This document shows positions 33,601 to 37,263 of a stretch of 64,000 bases of DNA, one piece after another. The stretch lies in assembly GCA_027490195.1 (NCBI GenBank), contig JAIXYN010000066.1, positions 1 through 64,000 on the forward strand, in the 5' to 3' direction. The first letter of the stretch is position 1. Each line of letters opens with the position of its first letter. The notes under the pieces are model-generated. The model saw nothing but the letters and a program-made list of their open reading frames with translations. It searched no databases and was not told the origin of the DNA. The translations under genes and the position numbers were made by a program. This DNA comes from Verrucomicrobiaceae bacterium. GTDB lineage: Bacteria; Verrucomicrobiota; Verrucomicrobiia; Verrucomicrobiales; Verrucomicrobiaceae.

Positions 33601-34277
33601 GCGACGCTTGGACAATCAAACTCGCGGCCGCAGACGGCACACTCGTCTGGCAGGTCGTTTATAATTTCCTCAACAGACCCGATGCCGTGCGCGGCCTCGG
33701 GCTCGACGCCGCCAACAACGTCATCATCGCCGCCTTCTCCCAGGGCTCCAACTACGACATCTACACAGCCAAGTATTCCTCGCTGAACGGCACTCTGATC
33801 TGGGGCAAGCGCTACAACAGCAGCTTCAATTCCTCCGATCACCCCTGGGATCTCGCCGTCGATGAAGATAGCAACGTGTATGTCACCGGTGCCTCCTTCC
33901 GCGCCGCCAGTGTTCGTGATGGCATGACCTTGAAATACGCCGGCCTCGACGGCACTCTGCTGTGGGAAGGGCGCTACAATGGCACCAGCAGTGCCAATGA
34001 CGAAAACTTCACTATCTCGCTCGATGGCATCGGCAACCCCGTCATCAGCGGCTACACCACCAACTCCGATGGTACCACCGACGTCTATCTCGCCAAGCAT
34101 AACAAAGTCCCCGGCACCATCCGCTGGCAGAGAACTTTTGACGGTGCCAACAACAAGAATGACAGCATCCAGAAAGTCAAAGTGGACCCCAACGGCAATG
34201 TCTGGATGGCAGGCTCTGCCACCGGCACCGATGGTAAATCGGTCATCCTCGTGCTGCGCAACATGCCCACCCCGTAA
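15690..34277 (+). CDS. Giant secreted PATR (autotransporter-associated beta-strand repeat) protein, 6,195 aa
   Basis: Uninterrupted 18.6-kb frame. The N-terminus has in-frame ATGs at 15690, 15822, 15930 and 15945; all precede a signal peptide ending in G-V-A-Q-A, so the true start is uncertain. Residues ~320-2600 and ~3200-5000 are Gly/Thr/Ser/Asn-rich PATR beta-helix repeats with about 27 N-T-(Y/F)-(T/S/N)-G cores. Between them lie two IPT/TIG domains (~23527-23775, ~24391-24630), a LamG-like lectin fold (~23776-24370), a cadherin-like domain and an Fn3-like domain (to ~25240). After the second PATR block come a choice-of-anchor/ASPM-SPD-2-Hydin domain (~30790-31150), two SBBP beta-propellers (~31170-32470, ~33010-34270) and an intervening Ig-like pair. 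There is no autotransporter barrel, LPXTG or PEP-CTERM tail, so the export route beyond Sec is unknown. Likely a fibrous adhesin or surface layer; function inferred. Confidence 0.9.
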   Translation: MVLRFLDNNSKSLFSSLGRLRGALPALGRRVFASRFSSSPAFLAMKTPLSSDPQSRPRFERGAFQFLVGPIDQLLSLFTAMTTVLMPTVKRLSTAHTLLGVVLLALTGVAQAGTWSHTAWTGDSTSNISSARTAWAQHYGSTSAATVNGVTVTGVSGPTISTSQVDVTGPNNFFTGDTNSLTSLGGTGSGLIGATFLYSVPPVTHNVTLKSLTSGHRYTVSFLSVGFDAPGARTVAFTAGSDTLNVDQGFYGNNNGIRVDYTFTASGTTQAISIAPTGIGSFHIYGIALNASDRLIASDTLGASFAAAGNWNTAAAPASGNNYVTGAFTLKTATGSGNQTFAGDSLTIDSGGSLSIQGSGTITANNLSLNGGSITNGLGSGVATLQGTGMTVAANSTLDGGGSGKTLLIQSAMGGSAGLTIQSSGSTGGVVQFTAANTYTGATAISTGATLNLSGAGNANNSDITLAGTGNLTFTATDGRSFTKAITGSGGNVSFNVAGNTSDSGGGDATSFGMSNTGAFTGTVVVNTGLVSASSNAAFGNTANVIQLNAASGQSAGLMGNGLTLASTRAIQLTQAGGNSVFRAFGGSNFQIDGQISGAGNLVKTDGGTLILTSANTYTGTTRVGGGVLQINNALALQNSTLNTSGSGVVTLSSVTTPTLGGLSGSTNLASAITTGYSGVTSLTLNPGTGVSNTYSGVVANGAAGMSLVKTGAGTQVLTGANTFTGNVTVSAGTLEIGGTGSILQSSNASTVSVASGATVLLSGSADNVLGWGGSGVTGAYEQWVVAGTINSTGGRAQTLPFGGVTLNGGTLNSTTDNATYGVFYANDSGLVTANGTGNTISGASVGINGTSVTKTFAVSTPLAGDALTISAVVKDVAAAGSFSKAGAGTVTMTGANTFTGATTISAGTLQIGNGSTTGSLSTSSAITNNGTLSFNRSNTITQGTNFNSVISGSGAVTQAGSGTLVLTGTNTYTGATTINSGGTLQIGAGSTTGALSTSSAITNNGTLSFNRSNTITQGTNFANVISGSGAVTQAGSGTLVLNGTNTYTGTTTVSSGVLNIQNASALGTTAAGTSVTSGAALEIGNGITTAAEALTLNGTGISSGGALRSVGGHNTYAGLVTLGSAARINTDVHSLTLSHTGTITGSGFGLTVGGASSTTIASIIGTGTGTLTKDGVGTLTLSGASTFSGGTTISAGTIALGADSTPTSGTVTSGPLGTGALTLSGGTLSNGGSTRTLANAIVATAATTSSLRANSGGNLKLTGNITGSGTLWGYGTSSSAAMELSGDNSGFTGTYINNSTGPTFFTSPSAASASASWDAFTGTGFQVLSSGTYNFGSLSTSGGGSGIVLGAATGVTATYSVGARNSNDGFGGVIADNFTGVTGAGSGSFVKVGSGFYTLYGANTYTGTTTVSAGTLTIGDGGTNGSLSSSSGIITNAALVFDRSNTITQGTDFGTSISGTGTLTKQGAGTLVLNGDNSYAGLTTVGTGALNIQHANALGTTAGATSITSGAALQIQGGITTAAEALTLRGTGISTTGALRNISGNNNYAGLVTLASASRINSDSGTLTLSHTGTITGFGIGLTVGGAGDTTIASIIGTDSGTLTKDGAGTLTLSGASTYTGATTVSAGVVNIQNASALGTNAAGTSVASGAALQIQGSITTAAEDLTLNGTGVSSDGALRNISGTNTYAGLVTLGSASRINSDSGTLTLSNSGTITGSGLGLTVGGAGNTTINSIIGTGSGTLTKDGAGTLTLAGANTYTGTTTISAGTVALSGGGRLADTTAVNLSGATGTLDISAINTTVEAIGSLAGVASSSVVLGTKNFQVGNANDTSFAGAISGTGGLIKVGAGKLTLSGANTYNGSQATQVRVGTLEVATGGSISHSSSSLLVGFSGNSGTLNISGGSVSNGSGTLGGDTNSTGTANVSAGTWTNSGNLSVGVNGTGVVNLTGGTVHVGVVAGTGTVTLGSSGTLNLGTGGTVGTLNAATVTSSSGTAVVNFNHTGSLTFAPSLTGSLVMNKLGTGTTILTGTNTYTGATTVSAGILNLQNATGLGTTAGSTSVSNGATLQLQGGITVGAEALSLNGGSASGQTGALVNVSGTNTYGGAVTVAASSSISAASGSVLNLTGGVVKDGTVATFNGGGTINVNTVAISGSSANSDLVIDGTTVNLGVANTYNGPTFIRNTGTLNANVAGALPTATRTAVTFDGTGTSVLSLGAAQSVASLTAASAATVTLGANTLTVGTSTGSTTFAGIIGGTGGLTKDGASTQVLTGTNTFTGNVTVSAGTLEIGGTGSILNSANASTVTIASGATALLSSTVSNALGYGHGSAEQWVVAGTVNSTGGAAQALPYGGVTLNGGTLTGVAGAGGQAPYGTFYANGLQGAITANGTGNTISAANVGIQSGGTLTLSTPQSADTLTASAVFMDAFGAGALTKTGAGTLTLSGASTYTGATTLSAGTLSVTGSIASSSLTTINGGTLMGTGTVGAIQLNSAGAVNLGTGTLSTGNIAITDGQLVFNVGSTSSYGSLSTTGAVNLTNGGSGAQLVLNAINGYTAQVGDTFTLITNDLTEAISGNFAGLTEGQRISNVLGSSLSGQITYVGGTGNDVVLMVVSPPPTVTSVTPSSGSTAGGTSVTITGTNLTGATGVTIGGAAATSVVVTNATTITCTTPAGSAGTGSVVVTTAGGSNAANTLYTYILPSLVSWYRAEGTPTDALGANPGTAQGGVTYAAGKVGQAFNFDGGNSTAVICGNNPSLQLSNGTISAWIKTSNAGSSYRGIVVKQLAYGLFMLDNVLMVYDWAGGGNRSTGVSLNDNQWHHVAFTFQSGVSNGSKIYIDGALSTAFTWNVSGQGSALAVGSGFGTGLSQNFTGLVDEARVYSSALSATDIQNSFISDGGTLSAPTVTAISPTSGSTAGGTSVTLTGTNFTGATGVTIGGAAATGVSVVSASSITCTTPAGTAGTASVVVTTAGGSNAANTLFTYNSAPTDIALSSSSIAENNAANATVGTLSTTDADVSDTFTYTLVSGTGSTDNASFTIAGSSLRLTPSANFEVKNSYALRVRSTDAGGAFFEKEFTVTVTNVIEAPVIASATTANLAPTTATLGGNVTSDGGLAVTERGVVYALTATNSNPQIGGTGVTKVAGTGTTGVFTFDVSGLSASTAYSYAAYVTNADATSYTSAGTFTTTATFVPGTGVTVTYSAVIGGTTPVAITGGGTLALTAPNTYTAPTNVQAGTVSINTVGTGSNAQSLGAGNVVNLGVASTSSGRLVYTGGAGTLDKTINALGNGGDTIQNSGTGLLTLSGTINKTGTTLTLQGGANPITVSGTITGNTGSPNSDLIVDGGLVTLASANTYNGPTYIINGATLSVNVVDALPTNPARSAILMDQSGSGDSILNLGASQAVLSLTGADTSGIALNEHTLTIGTTSGSTTFTGGIIGSGGLTKDGASTQILSLKGLNNYTGATTVSAGTLTLDNVAGYKTTALSAASGATLSILMPGNATSSWAAVFDPSANAFNSVNAAITGAGLVTLGTTGGPHVVAGGGSGTMTTNMSAGGMLDVQSGEWAWGWARGSAATNNGSLNVASGAAYRSSDVAFQFDSLTGSGTIGNAFNASAVTLTLGVQGTTNNATYGVSSNTATFSGVIASGELYNNVTTSALNLVKTGSGTQILSGANTYTGTTTISGGTLQIGAGSTTGSLSTSSSITNNATLAFNRSNTITQGTDFASLISGSGAVTQAGTGTLVLSGTNTYTGATTINSGGTLQIGAGGTTGALSTSSAITNNGTLAFNRSNTLTQGTDFASVISGSGAVTYAGSGTLVLNGANTYSGTTTVSGGTLNLSGAGNSNNSDIVMSGGSNLVFTATDSRDFSKAITGTAGTLTFNVAGNTSDSGASNGTNFALGNTGSFTGTIVVNTGLVSFGSNTAFGNTANVIQLNAASGQSAGLLVGGNAILPSTRAIQLTTAGGNSIFRAFLGATLQIDGVISGAGNLVKTDGGNVLLTGVNTFTGSTRVGGGELQINNALALQNSTFDTTGSSLLRLTGVTTPTFGGLSGSTNLASKIAGYTLGVTSLTINPGTGVSNTYSGVVANGAAGMSLVKTGAGTQIFSGANTYTGTTTVSEGTLSITGSINSSAAIAVNAGLLSTSGADKLANTAAVTVAGGTLTVGGADTVDTLTMSSGTIGGSSTLTATTYGLSGGTVNGNLGTGTINSSGTVALNGTAAATAVNVTAGTLTLGASSALNSATTLGISGGSLVLGNSNQIGNATVTVSGGTLAMGGNSDSVNIFNLSSGSITGSGTLTATTYGLSGGTVNSNLGTGTINSSGTVALNGTAGATAVNVTAGTMTLGASASLNSAATLIMSGGGLTLGASNQISDSTAVGISNFASVLSLGAFSETVGSITLSAANATNLVTGTGTLTATTYHITGSSSSSGQDPLFASTLSLGTGTLNSSGTWSLLSTSAASAVNVSSGFMRLGGSNLLSDSATVTVTAGVISLGSQTDTVGTFNMSGGFFGSGSGKLTAATYNLTGGTLAGNLGAGSATVSTGTVTYSSGGSLDDTSTLTVSSGTLALTTFSDTVAAVTLTGGNITSTTGVLTSSSAYDMQAGSVSAILGGTVGLTKTTAGTVTLTGVNTFSGKTVVGAGTVSISSISATAGANQSLGTNVAVDLGVAATSSGTLVYTGAAGTLAKNINAVGNGSDTVQNSGSGLLTLSGTLTKSGTVLTLKGGSNGITVSGVIAGNTGSPNSDLVIDGGTVTLTNANTYNGPTFIRNSGTLNANVTNALPTANGRTAVTFDGTGTSVLTLGADQSVASLTAAGAATVTLNANTLTVGTSSGSTTFAGGIGGTGGLIKDGASTLILSGTNGYTGATTLSAGNLIISGSIGSSTLTTINGGTLLGTGTVGAIQLNSGGVLTPGGASTAGTLSTGNLAIVDGQLVFNLGGTSSHSQLNTTGSINLTAGGSGAKLVLNAISGYAATLGDSFTLVSNNLTNTISGAFAKGTFGGTKVVTLTGVDYVEGLLGSGYYGRIAYNSGAGKDLVLKVVTPVMTVTQSGTGVTAGGTYSFGSVDKLVPAVPLTKTFTIQNTGEVDLMGIVVNAPTGAAASDYSIDLTGTASTLPPGSSTTFTVTFNPSRVGTRAAAIAIDSNALTNNPFNIILTGVGSIARDVTDGWTVAYAGPDAPGTLRNGMTKAVAVQKSTTSDTAVAVFATGYTSSASGGQDIYTAKYHPVTGALLWAKTFNGAANLNDQGAAIAVDSSGNVVITGYTTKTATDADVYVAKYASADGTLLWQKTYAGAGNGLDAGVSVAVDASDNVAVAGYGFGATGGMDFFAARYSSDGSTTYFERLIDGGSNRTDSASSVAVNSAGDLAVAGYIRNAANNMDFKVMKLDATAGTTLWQYTFNGSSNTDDGAYAVAFNAADEVIATGYARAFNYDLYTVKLSGSGVLVWQRQWNGPFDSSDTAYQLAIDSNSDVIVGGTSYRAASVQDGYVVKYSGVDGSIVWDRRFNGPAGLQDLITSVAIDKLNNVVATGYSQNAAGNYDVLTAKMLADDGGLMWEQRYDGIAGRDDSGTSVAISPDGNVFVAGYATQAAGTTDFLVKNYQSNTATVQAAQTITFANPGAQNANVPLTLVASADSGLTVRFTVVSGSATFDSSGNTLLNFTGSGSVTVRATQSGSAVYAAATPVEQTFTVGKVAQTISFVLPATLNSSAQWPLTGVASSGLAVTYNVQSGPGSITDGVLSFSGAGDVTVRASQAGDGRFNAASNVDAVVTSQNRTPVVIFDNIAENWRDTYAGSGAGVGNDIALQLSGNNAVAGFVAGYTTTSSTGKDLYLVKYLADGTLVWSVASGTSGDDEAMSVVVDGNGDVVVAGYVTGTGRDLYVAKYNGTTGSKIWDYTYSGTGSGNDVGVSLALDGTTNVVVGGYAVGSGTSNDFFAAKLNLTTGALVWASVRNRTGATSDVPAKVAVGTDGSVALAGATNSDAWTIKLAAADGTLVWQVVYNFLNRPDAVRGLGLDAANNVIIAAFSQGSNYDIYTAKYSSLNGTLIWGKRYNSSFNSSDHPWDLAVDEDSNVYVTGASFRAASVRDGMTLKYAGLDGTLLWEGRYNGTSSANDENFTISLDGIGNPVISGYTTNSDGTTDVYLAKHNKVPGTIRWQRTFDGANNKNDSIQKVKVDPNGNVWMAGSATGTDGKSVILVLRNMPTP
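17035..17870 (+). repeat. PATR module A, copy 1
   Basis: About 280 codons (from L-N-L-S-G-A-G-N to G-A-G-T-Q-V-L) recur with high identity at 27177-28012, 10.1 kb downstream, including the identical runs A-N-V-I-Q-L-N-A-A-S-G-Q-S-A-G-L and G-V-S-N-T-Y-S-G-V-V-A-N-G-A-A-G. Module-scale intragenic duplication. Confidence 0.8.
17850..18415 (+). repeat. PATR module B, copy 1
   Basis: A second long module starting T-L-E-I-G-G-T-G-S-I-L and containing Q-W-V-V-A-G-T-(I/V)-N-S-T-G-G recurs at about 22500-23060 with several short gaps. Confidence 0.7.
18421..18870 (+). repeat. Tandem 225-bp PATR units (first pair)
   Basis: The unit coding for Q-I-G-x-G-S-T-T-G-x-L-S-T-S-S-x-I-T-N-N begins at 18421 and again at 18646, exactly 225 bases (75 codons) apart, with long identical DNA stretches. 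A second tandem pair of the same unit is at 26740. Confidence 0.8.
20147..20986 (+). repeat. Tandem 420-bp PATR units
   Basis: Two adjacent 140-codon units (A-L-N-I-Q-H-A-N-A-L-G-T-T onward, then V-N-I-Q-N-A-S-A-L-G-T-N onward) repeat at a 420-base period. A more diverged third copy lies at about 18850-19260. Confidence 0.75.
22500..23060 (+). repeat. PATR module B, copy 2
   Basis: Second copy of the module at 17850-18415. It keeps the Q-W-V-V-A-G-T-V-N-S-T-G-G-A-A-Q core but differs in its middle loop. Confidence 0.7.
25450..26090 (+). repeat. PATR module C, copy 1
   Basis: The segment with (L/I)-x-x-(L/V)-G-N-G-(G/S)-D-T-(I/V)-Q-N-S-G, then S-P-N-S-D-L and N-T-Y-N-G-P-T-(F/Y)-I recurs at 29655-30300. 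The second half recurs a third time at about 22130-22520. Confidence 0.7.
26740..27189 (+). repeat. Tandem 225-bp PATR units (second pair)
   Basis: The 225-bp unit begins at 26740 and again at 26965. It is the same unit as at 18421/18646, 8.3 kb upstream, and again exactly two copies. Confidence 0.8.
27177..28012 (+). repeat. PATR module A, copy 2
   Basis: Second copy of the module at 17035-17870. In both places it is separated by little or nothing from a 225-bp unit pair, though the order of the two blocks is swapped. Confidence 0.8.
28235..28692 (+). repeat. Near-identical short duplication
   Basis: About 135 bases coding for T-T-Y-G-L-S-G-G-T-V-N-x-N-L-G-T-G-T at 28235-28370 reappear at 28557-28692 with very few changes. 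This is a recent intragenic duplication or gene-conversion tract. Confidence 0.75.
29655..30300 (+). repeat. PATR module C, copy 2
   Basis: Second full copy of the module at 25450-26090, closer in sequence to the partial copy at 22130-22520 over its last 130 codons. Confidence 0.7.
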
Positions 34278-34322
34278 AATTCTGGTTACTTTTAAGTTCT
34301 CCGCTTTATCCTGATCTACGCC

Positions 34323-35087
34323 ATGAAACTTCAGCACCTCAAGGCCCTCCTGGTCCTGCTTTTCCTCAGCCCCTGTCTCACTGCTACGGTGCGCGCCACG
34401 CAGATCATCAACGCTGGGCCGCGCCTCAATGTGGTGCAGGGGGATACAGCCTCCTTTAATGCCCAGTTCTTCGATGCCGATGGTAATGCCGGTGTGACCC
34501 TGAGCGCTTTGAATGTGACCAGTGGTCAGCCGATTGGCCAGTTCGTCCGCAACAACACCACCGGCGACCTGCAATGGACCTGCGCCACCGGCAGCCTTCC
34601 CGCCGGTGCCAATACTGTGCAGCTCATTGCCTCAGACTCGGCCGGAGCTCATGCGTTGGTTTCCTTCTCGCTGCAAATCTCCCCGGCTTCGTCCGTGCAG
34701 CAGTGGCGCCAGACCTACTTCGGCAGCAGCCAGGCCAGCGGAGCTGCGTTGGACAGCGCCGATCCCGACGGCGACGGCCTCAACAACTACGCTGAATTTG
34801 CCTTCGGCCTCAATCCCAATGTCAGTTCCAGAGACGTCGGCAACCGGGTGGTGGCCGATCCTGATATTGCGGGCAAAATGCGCGCCATTTTCCGGCGGCG
34901 GAAAGACTACCTCGCCGCAGGCATCAACTACTTCTATGAGTTCAGCAACGATCTGGTGACGTGGGAAACGGGCACCGTGACACCGCAGATTCTGGGAGAC
35001 GATGGAACGATGCAAAGCCTCACACTGGATTTTCCGGTGATGAGCTCAGGCCAACCAAGCAGGTTTTTCCGCGCCCGCCTCCCGTAG
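34323..35087 (+). CDS. Secreted companion protein with D-x-D-x-D-G tail module
   Basis: 254 residues from ATG 34323, 45 bases after the giant gene and presumably in its transcript. The signal peptide covers residues 1-26. Residues ~30-115 form a cadherin/Ig-like domain (Q-I-I-N-A-G-P-R-L-N-V-V-Q-G-D-T). Then comes a linker with W-R-Q-T-Y-F-G, D-P-D-G-D-G-L-N-N-Y-A-E-F-A-F-G at about residue 143 (a calcium-binding thrombospondin-3-like loop), and a C-terminal beta domain ending S-R-F-F-R-A-R-L-P. The giant protein lacks this tail module, so this protein may supply the anchoring or sorting signal in trans; that is an inference. Confidence 0.7.
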   Translation: MKLQHLKALLVLLFLSPCLTATVRATQIINAGPRLNVVQGDTASFNAQFFDADGNAGVTLSALNVTSGQPIGQFVRNNTTGDLQWTCATGSLPAGANTVQLIASDSAGAHALVSFSLQISPASSVQQWRQTYFGSSQASGAALDSADPDGDGLNNYAEFAFGLNPNVSSRDVGNRVVADPDIAGKMRAIFRRRKDYLAAGINYFYEFSNDLVTWETGTVTPQILGDDGTMQSLTLDFPVMSSGQPSRFFRARLP

Positions 35088-35203
35088 TTCCTCAGTGTCA
35101 GGTCACGCTGATCCACAAGTAGCTGCCGCTTCATGGGGTTGGGGGTGAGATGATTTCATCTTACGCTTTCGCTTGGAATCATCCGGTAGAATAGTGGCTG
35201 CCA

Positions 35204-36124
35204 ATGTCACTCGGAAGCCCATGTCACATTCCCGTGCTTTTTTTGATCCATCGTCGTCTCGGGTCTGCCACCCGGGTTATGGAGGCATTGAAACTGGCGC
35301 AGCCTGAAGTGCTGCTGATCGCCGCAGACGGGCCAAGTGGTGATGAAAAGTGCGAGCAGGTGAGGGAACGAGTGGTCAACAGCATTGACTGGCCATGTCG
35401 GGTGGAAACGCGATTTCTGGATGACCAACAAGGCTGTCGCAGAGCCGTCTCCTCCGCTTTGGACTGGGCCTTTGGTTTGCATGAACAGCTGATCATTCTG
35501 GAGGACGACTGTGTGCCTCATCCGAGTTTCTTTGCGTTTTGTGCGGCCATGCTGGATCGGTTCAAAGATCAGCCCGAAGTGATGCAGATCTGTGGCTGTA
35601 ATTTGACCGGCATGCGGCCTGAGCAGGAGAGTTATTTTTTCTCGCGGTTTGGTCCCATCTGGGGCTGGGCCTCCTGGCGCCGCGCTTGGCAGGAATATGA
35701 TGTCGAAATGAAAGCCTGGAGCGTGCTGAGAAATTCCGCGCAGCTGGGCCACCTCTGTCCCGAGCCCTTTGAAGCTGGCTGGCGTCGTGAGGTGCTGGAC
35801 GCGGTGTATCGTGGAGAAGTGGACACCTGGGACTACCAGTGGGCCTTTGCCAAACTGCGCTGCGGAGGCCTGAACATCGTGCCTGCGGTCAATCTGGTGT
35901 CCAACATCGGCTTTGGACCGGATGCCACCCACACCAGAAACTCCGCTGACCCACGGGCCGACATGGCAACGCAGGAACTTTCTGCGCCCTGGCACCATGC
36001 AGACAGGATCATGGCATGGCAGTCGGCAGACCGTGATTATTTAACCCAGACCGTGGGGCTGCCCGACAGGGTCTGGTCGCTCAAAGGAATGCGTCGCTGC
36101 CTGCGCACACTTTTTCAACGATGA
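35204..36124 (+). CDS. GT-A-fold glycosyltransferase (HlpA-like nucleotide-diphospho-sugar transferase)
   Basis: 306 residues from ATG 35204. The first half is a Rossmann-like GT-A fold: P-V-L-F-L-I-H-R-R, then L-I-A-A-D-G-P-S-G, then L-I-I-L-E-D-D-C-V-P-H-P-S-F-F near residue 100, the acidic E-D-D metal/nucleotide-sugar site of this family. The second half has W-G-W-A-S-W-R-R-A-W and a W-D-Y-Q-W segment, shared with HlpA-like proteins of capsule and O-antigen loci. Cytoplasmic or membrane-peripheral, no transmembrane segment. The stop overlaps the next start (ATGA, 36121-36124). Donor and acceptor unknown. Confidence 0.75.
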   Translation: MSLGSPCHIPVLFLIHRRLGSATRVMEALKLAQPEVLLIAADGPSGDEKCEQVRERVVNSIDWPCRVETRFLDDQQGCRRAVSSALDWAFGLHEQLIILEDDCVPHPSFFAFCAAMLDRFKDQPEVMQICGCNLTGMRPEQESYFFSRFGPIWGWASWRRAWQEYDVEMKAWSVLRNSAQLGHLCPEPFEAGWRREVLDAVYRGEVDTWDYQWAFAKLRCGGLNIVPAVNLVSNIGFGPDATHTRNSADPRADMATQELSAPWHHADRIMAWQSADRDYLTQTVGLPDRVWSLKGMRRCLRTLFQR

Positions 36125-37263
36125 AACGCGTTTGTCTCATTTCGACAGTGAATCACAACGTCGGCGACGACTTTGTGCGTGAAGGCATCTTGTGCCTGCT
36201 GCGTTCGGTGCTCGGCCCGGTCCATGCCAGTGTCATTCACAAGCATTTCCCGCTCACGGCACGTGGTAAGCCGTGGTCGCAGGTGGATCAACTGACACGG
36301 GGGGTGCCGAATTGGTTGTCCTGGCGCAGTCATTTTTCACGTGCGGCGGATGTTTTGCCCATGAATCCTGCGGCGGACCTGGTGCTGAGCAGTGACTTGG
36401 TTGTGCAGTGTGGTGCTCCTGTGTATTGGAAAAATGTCTGGTCCACATGCGCGCAGACGGAGTGGTTCGGGCCCCTCATTGAACAGCGGTGGAGGAAGAC
36501 CGAACGAAGAGTGCCGCTGCTGAACCTGGGGGCGGGTTCCTGCCAGGCTTGGGGCAGTGATGGCGCGGAAATCGTCGAGGACGCGGAGTGCCGCTCCTTC
36601 ATTGACCGCTTTACCCGTTGGAGCGCCCTGACCACGGTGCGTGATTCTTTGGCACAGCGTCTTGTGAGCCAATGCGGCCATCAGGTGCCGCTGCTGCCTT
36701 GCCCGTCCATCTTTACGCCTGGAGCGCTGCACCTTCAGCCCGGGCCGGGCGAATACATAGCCCTCAATTACATGCCCCAGGGGGGGCACTACGATCTCGC
36801 AGGAGACGGAGCACAGGCCCGGCAGCGCTGGGAGGACGCCTTCTGCAAGGCGGCGCGTGAGCTGGCACGGCACCATGCCTGTTTGCTGATCTGTCATGAC
36901 AGGCAGGAGCAGGCGGAAGCGGAGCGCTTGCTGCCTGAGATACCGCGCTTTCACAGCCTGGACTGGCGGGAGTATTTGGAGGCTTATTCGCGTTGTCGCA
37001 TCGCGGTGGTCAATCGCGTTCATGGGGCCGTGGTCGCGGCGGCGATGGGCCGGCAGGTGCTGCTGACCGGCAATGATACTCGTCTGCTCGCGGCGGCTGA
37101 AGTCCCGGGGCTCATCGTCCTGCCACTGTCTGAGGTGCTTGACTCATTCTCAGAGCGGGTGGCAGAACTGCTGCTCTTACCCGCTGCGGCACCACCCGTG
37201 GAATGGATCGAAACCATCAGATCGCACTATTTGGAACTGCTGCGATCCACCTTGCTGGCATGA
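36121..37263 (+). CDS. Polysaccharide pyruvyl transferase family protein
   Basis: 380 residues, starting in the stop of the glycosyltransferase. Family features: N-V-G-D-D near the N-terminus (residues 13-17, the usual N-x-G-D), an L-N-L-G-A-G-S segment at about residue 136, and the C-terminal N-R-V-H-G-A-V-V-A-A-A-M-G block near residue 298 with the conserved R-x-H-G. Such enzymes add pyruvate ketals to surface polysaccharide sugars, changing their charge. The ATGA overlaps on both sides make this a translationally coupled three-gene set. Confidence 0.8.
   Translation: MKRVCLISTVNHNVGDDFVREGILCLLRSVLGPVHASVIHKHFPLTARGKPWSQVDQLTRGVPNWLSWRSHFSRAADVLPMNPAADLVLSSDLVVQCGAPVYWKNVWSTCAQTEWFGPLIEQRWRKTERRVPLLNLGAGSCQAWGSDGAEIVEDAECRSFIDRFTRWSALTTVRDSLAQRLVSQCGHQVPLLPCPSIFTPGALHLQPGPGEYIALNYMPQGGHYDLAGDGAQARQRWEDAFCKAARELARHHACLLICHDRQEQAEAERLLPEIPRFHSLDWREYLEAYSRCRIAVVNRVHGAVVAAAMGRQVLLTGNDTRLLAAAEVPGLIVLPLSEVLDSFSERVAELLLLPAAAPPVEWIETIRSHYLELLRSTLLA

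Noticed and set aside
33900-34277. Possible autotransporter beta-barrel at the end of the giant protein
   Set aside because: The residues continue the SBBP propeller pattern (D-x-x-G-N-V, A-G-x-A) and lack the alternating strands and terminal aromatic residue of a barrel.
31737-34574. 945-codon open frame on the minus strand opposite the giant gene
   Set aside because: The codon structure of the GC-rich plus-strand gene keeps the opposite frame open. The product is low-complexity and spans the giant gene's end and the next gene.
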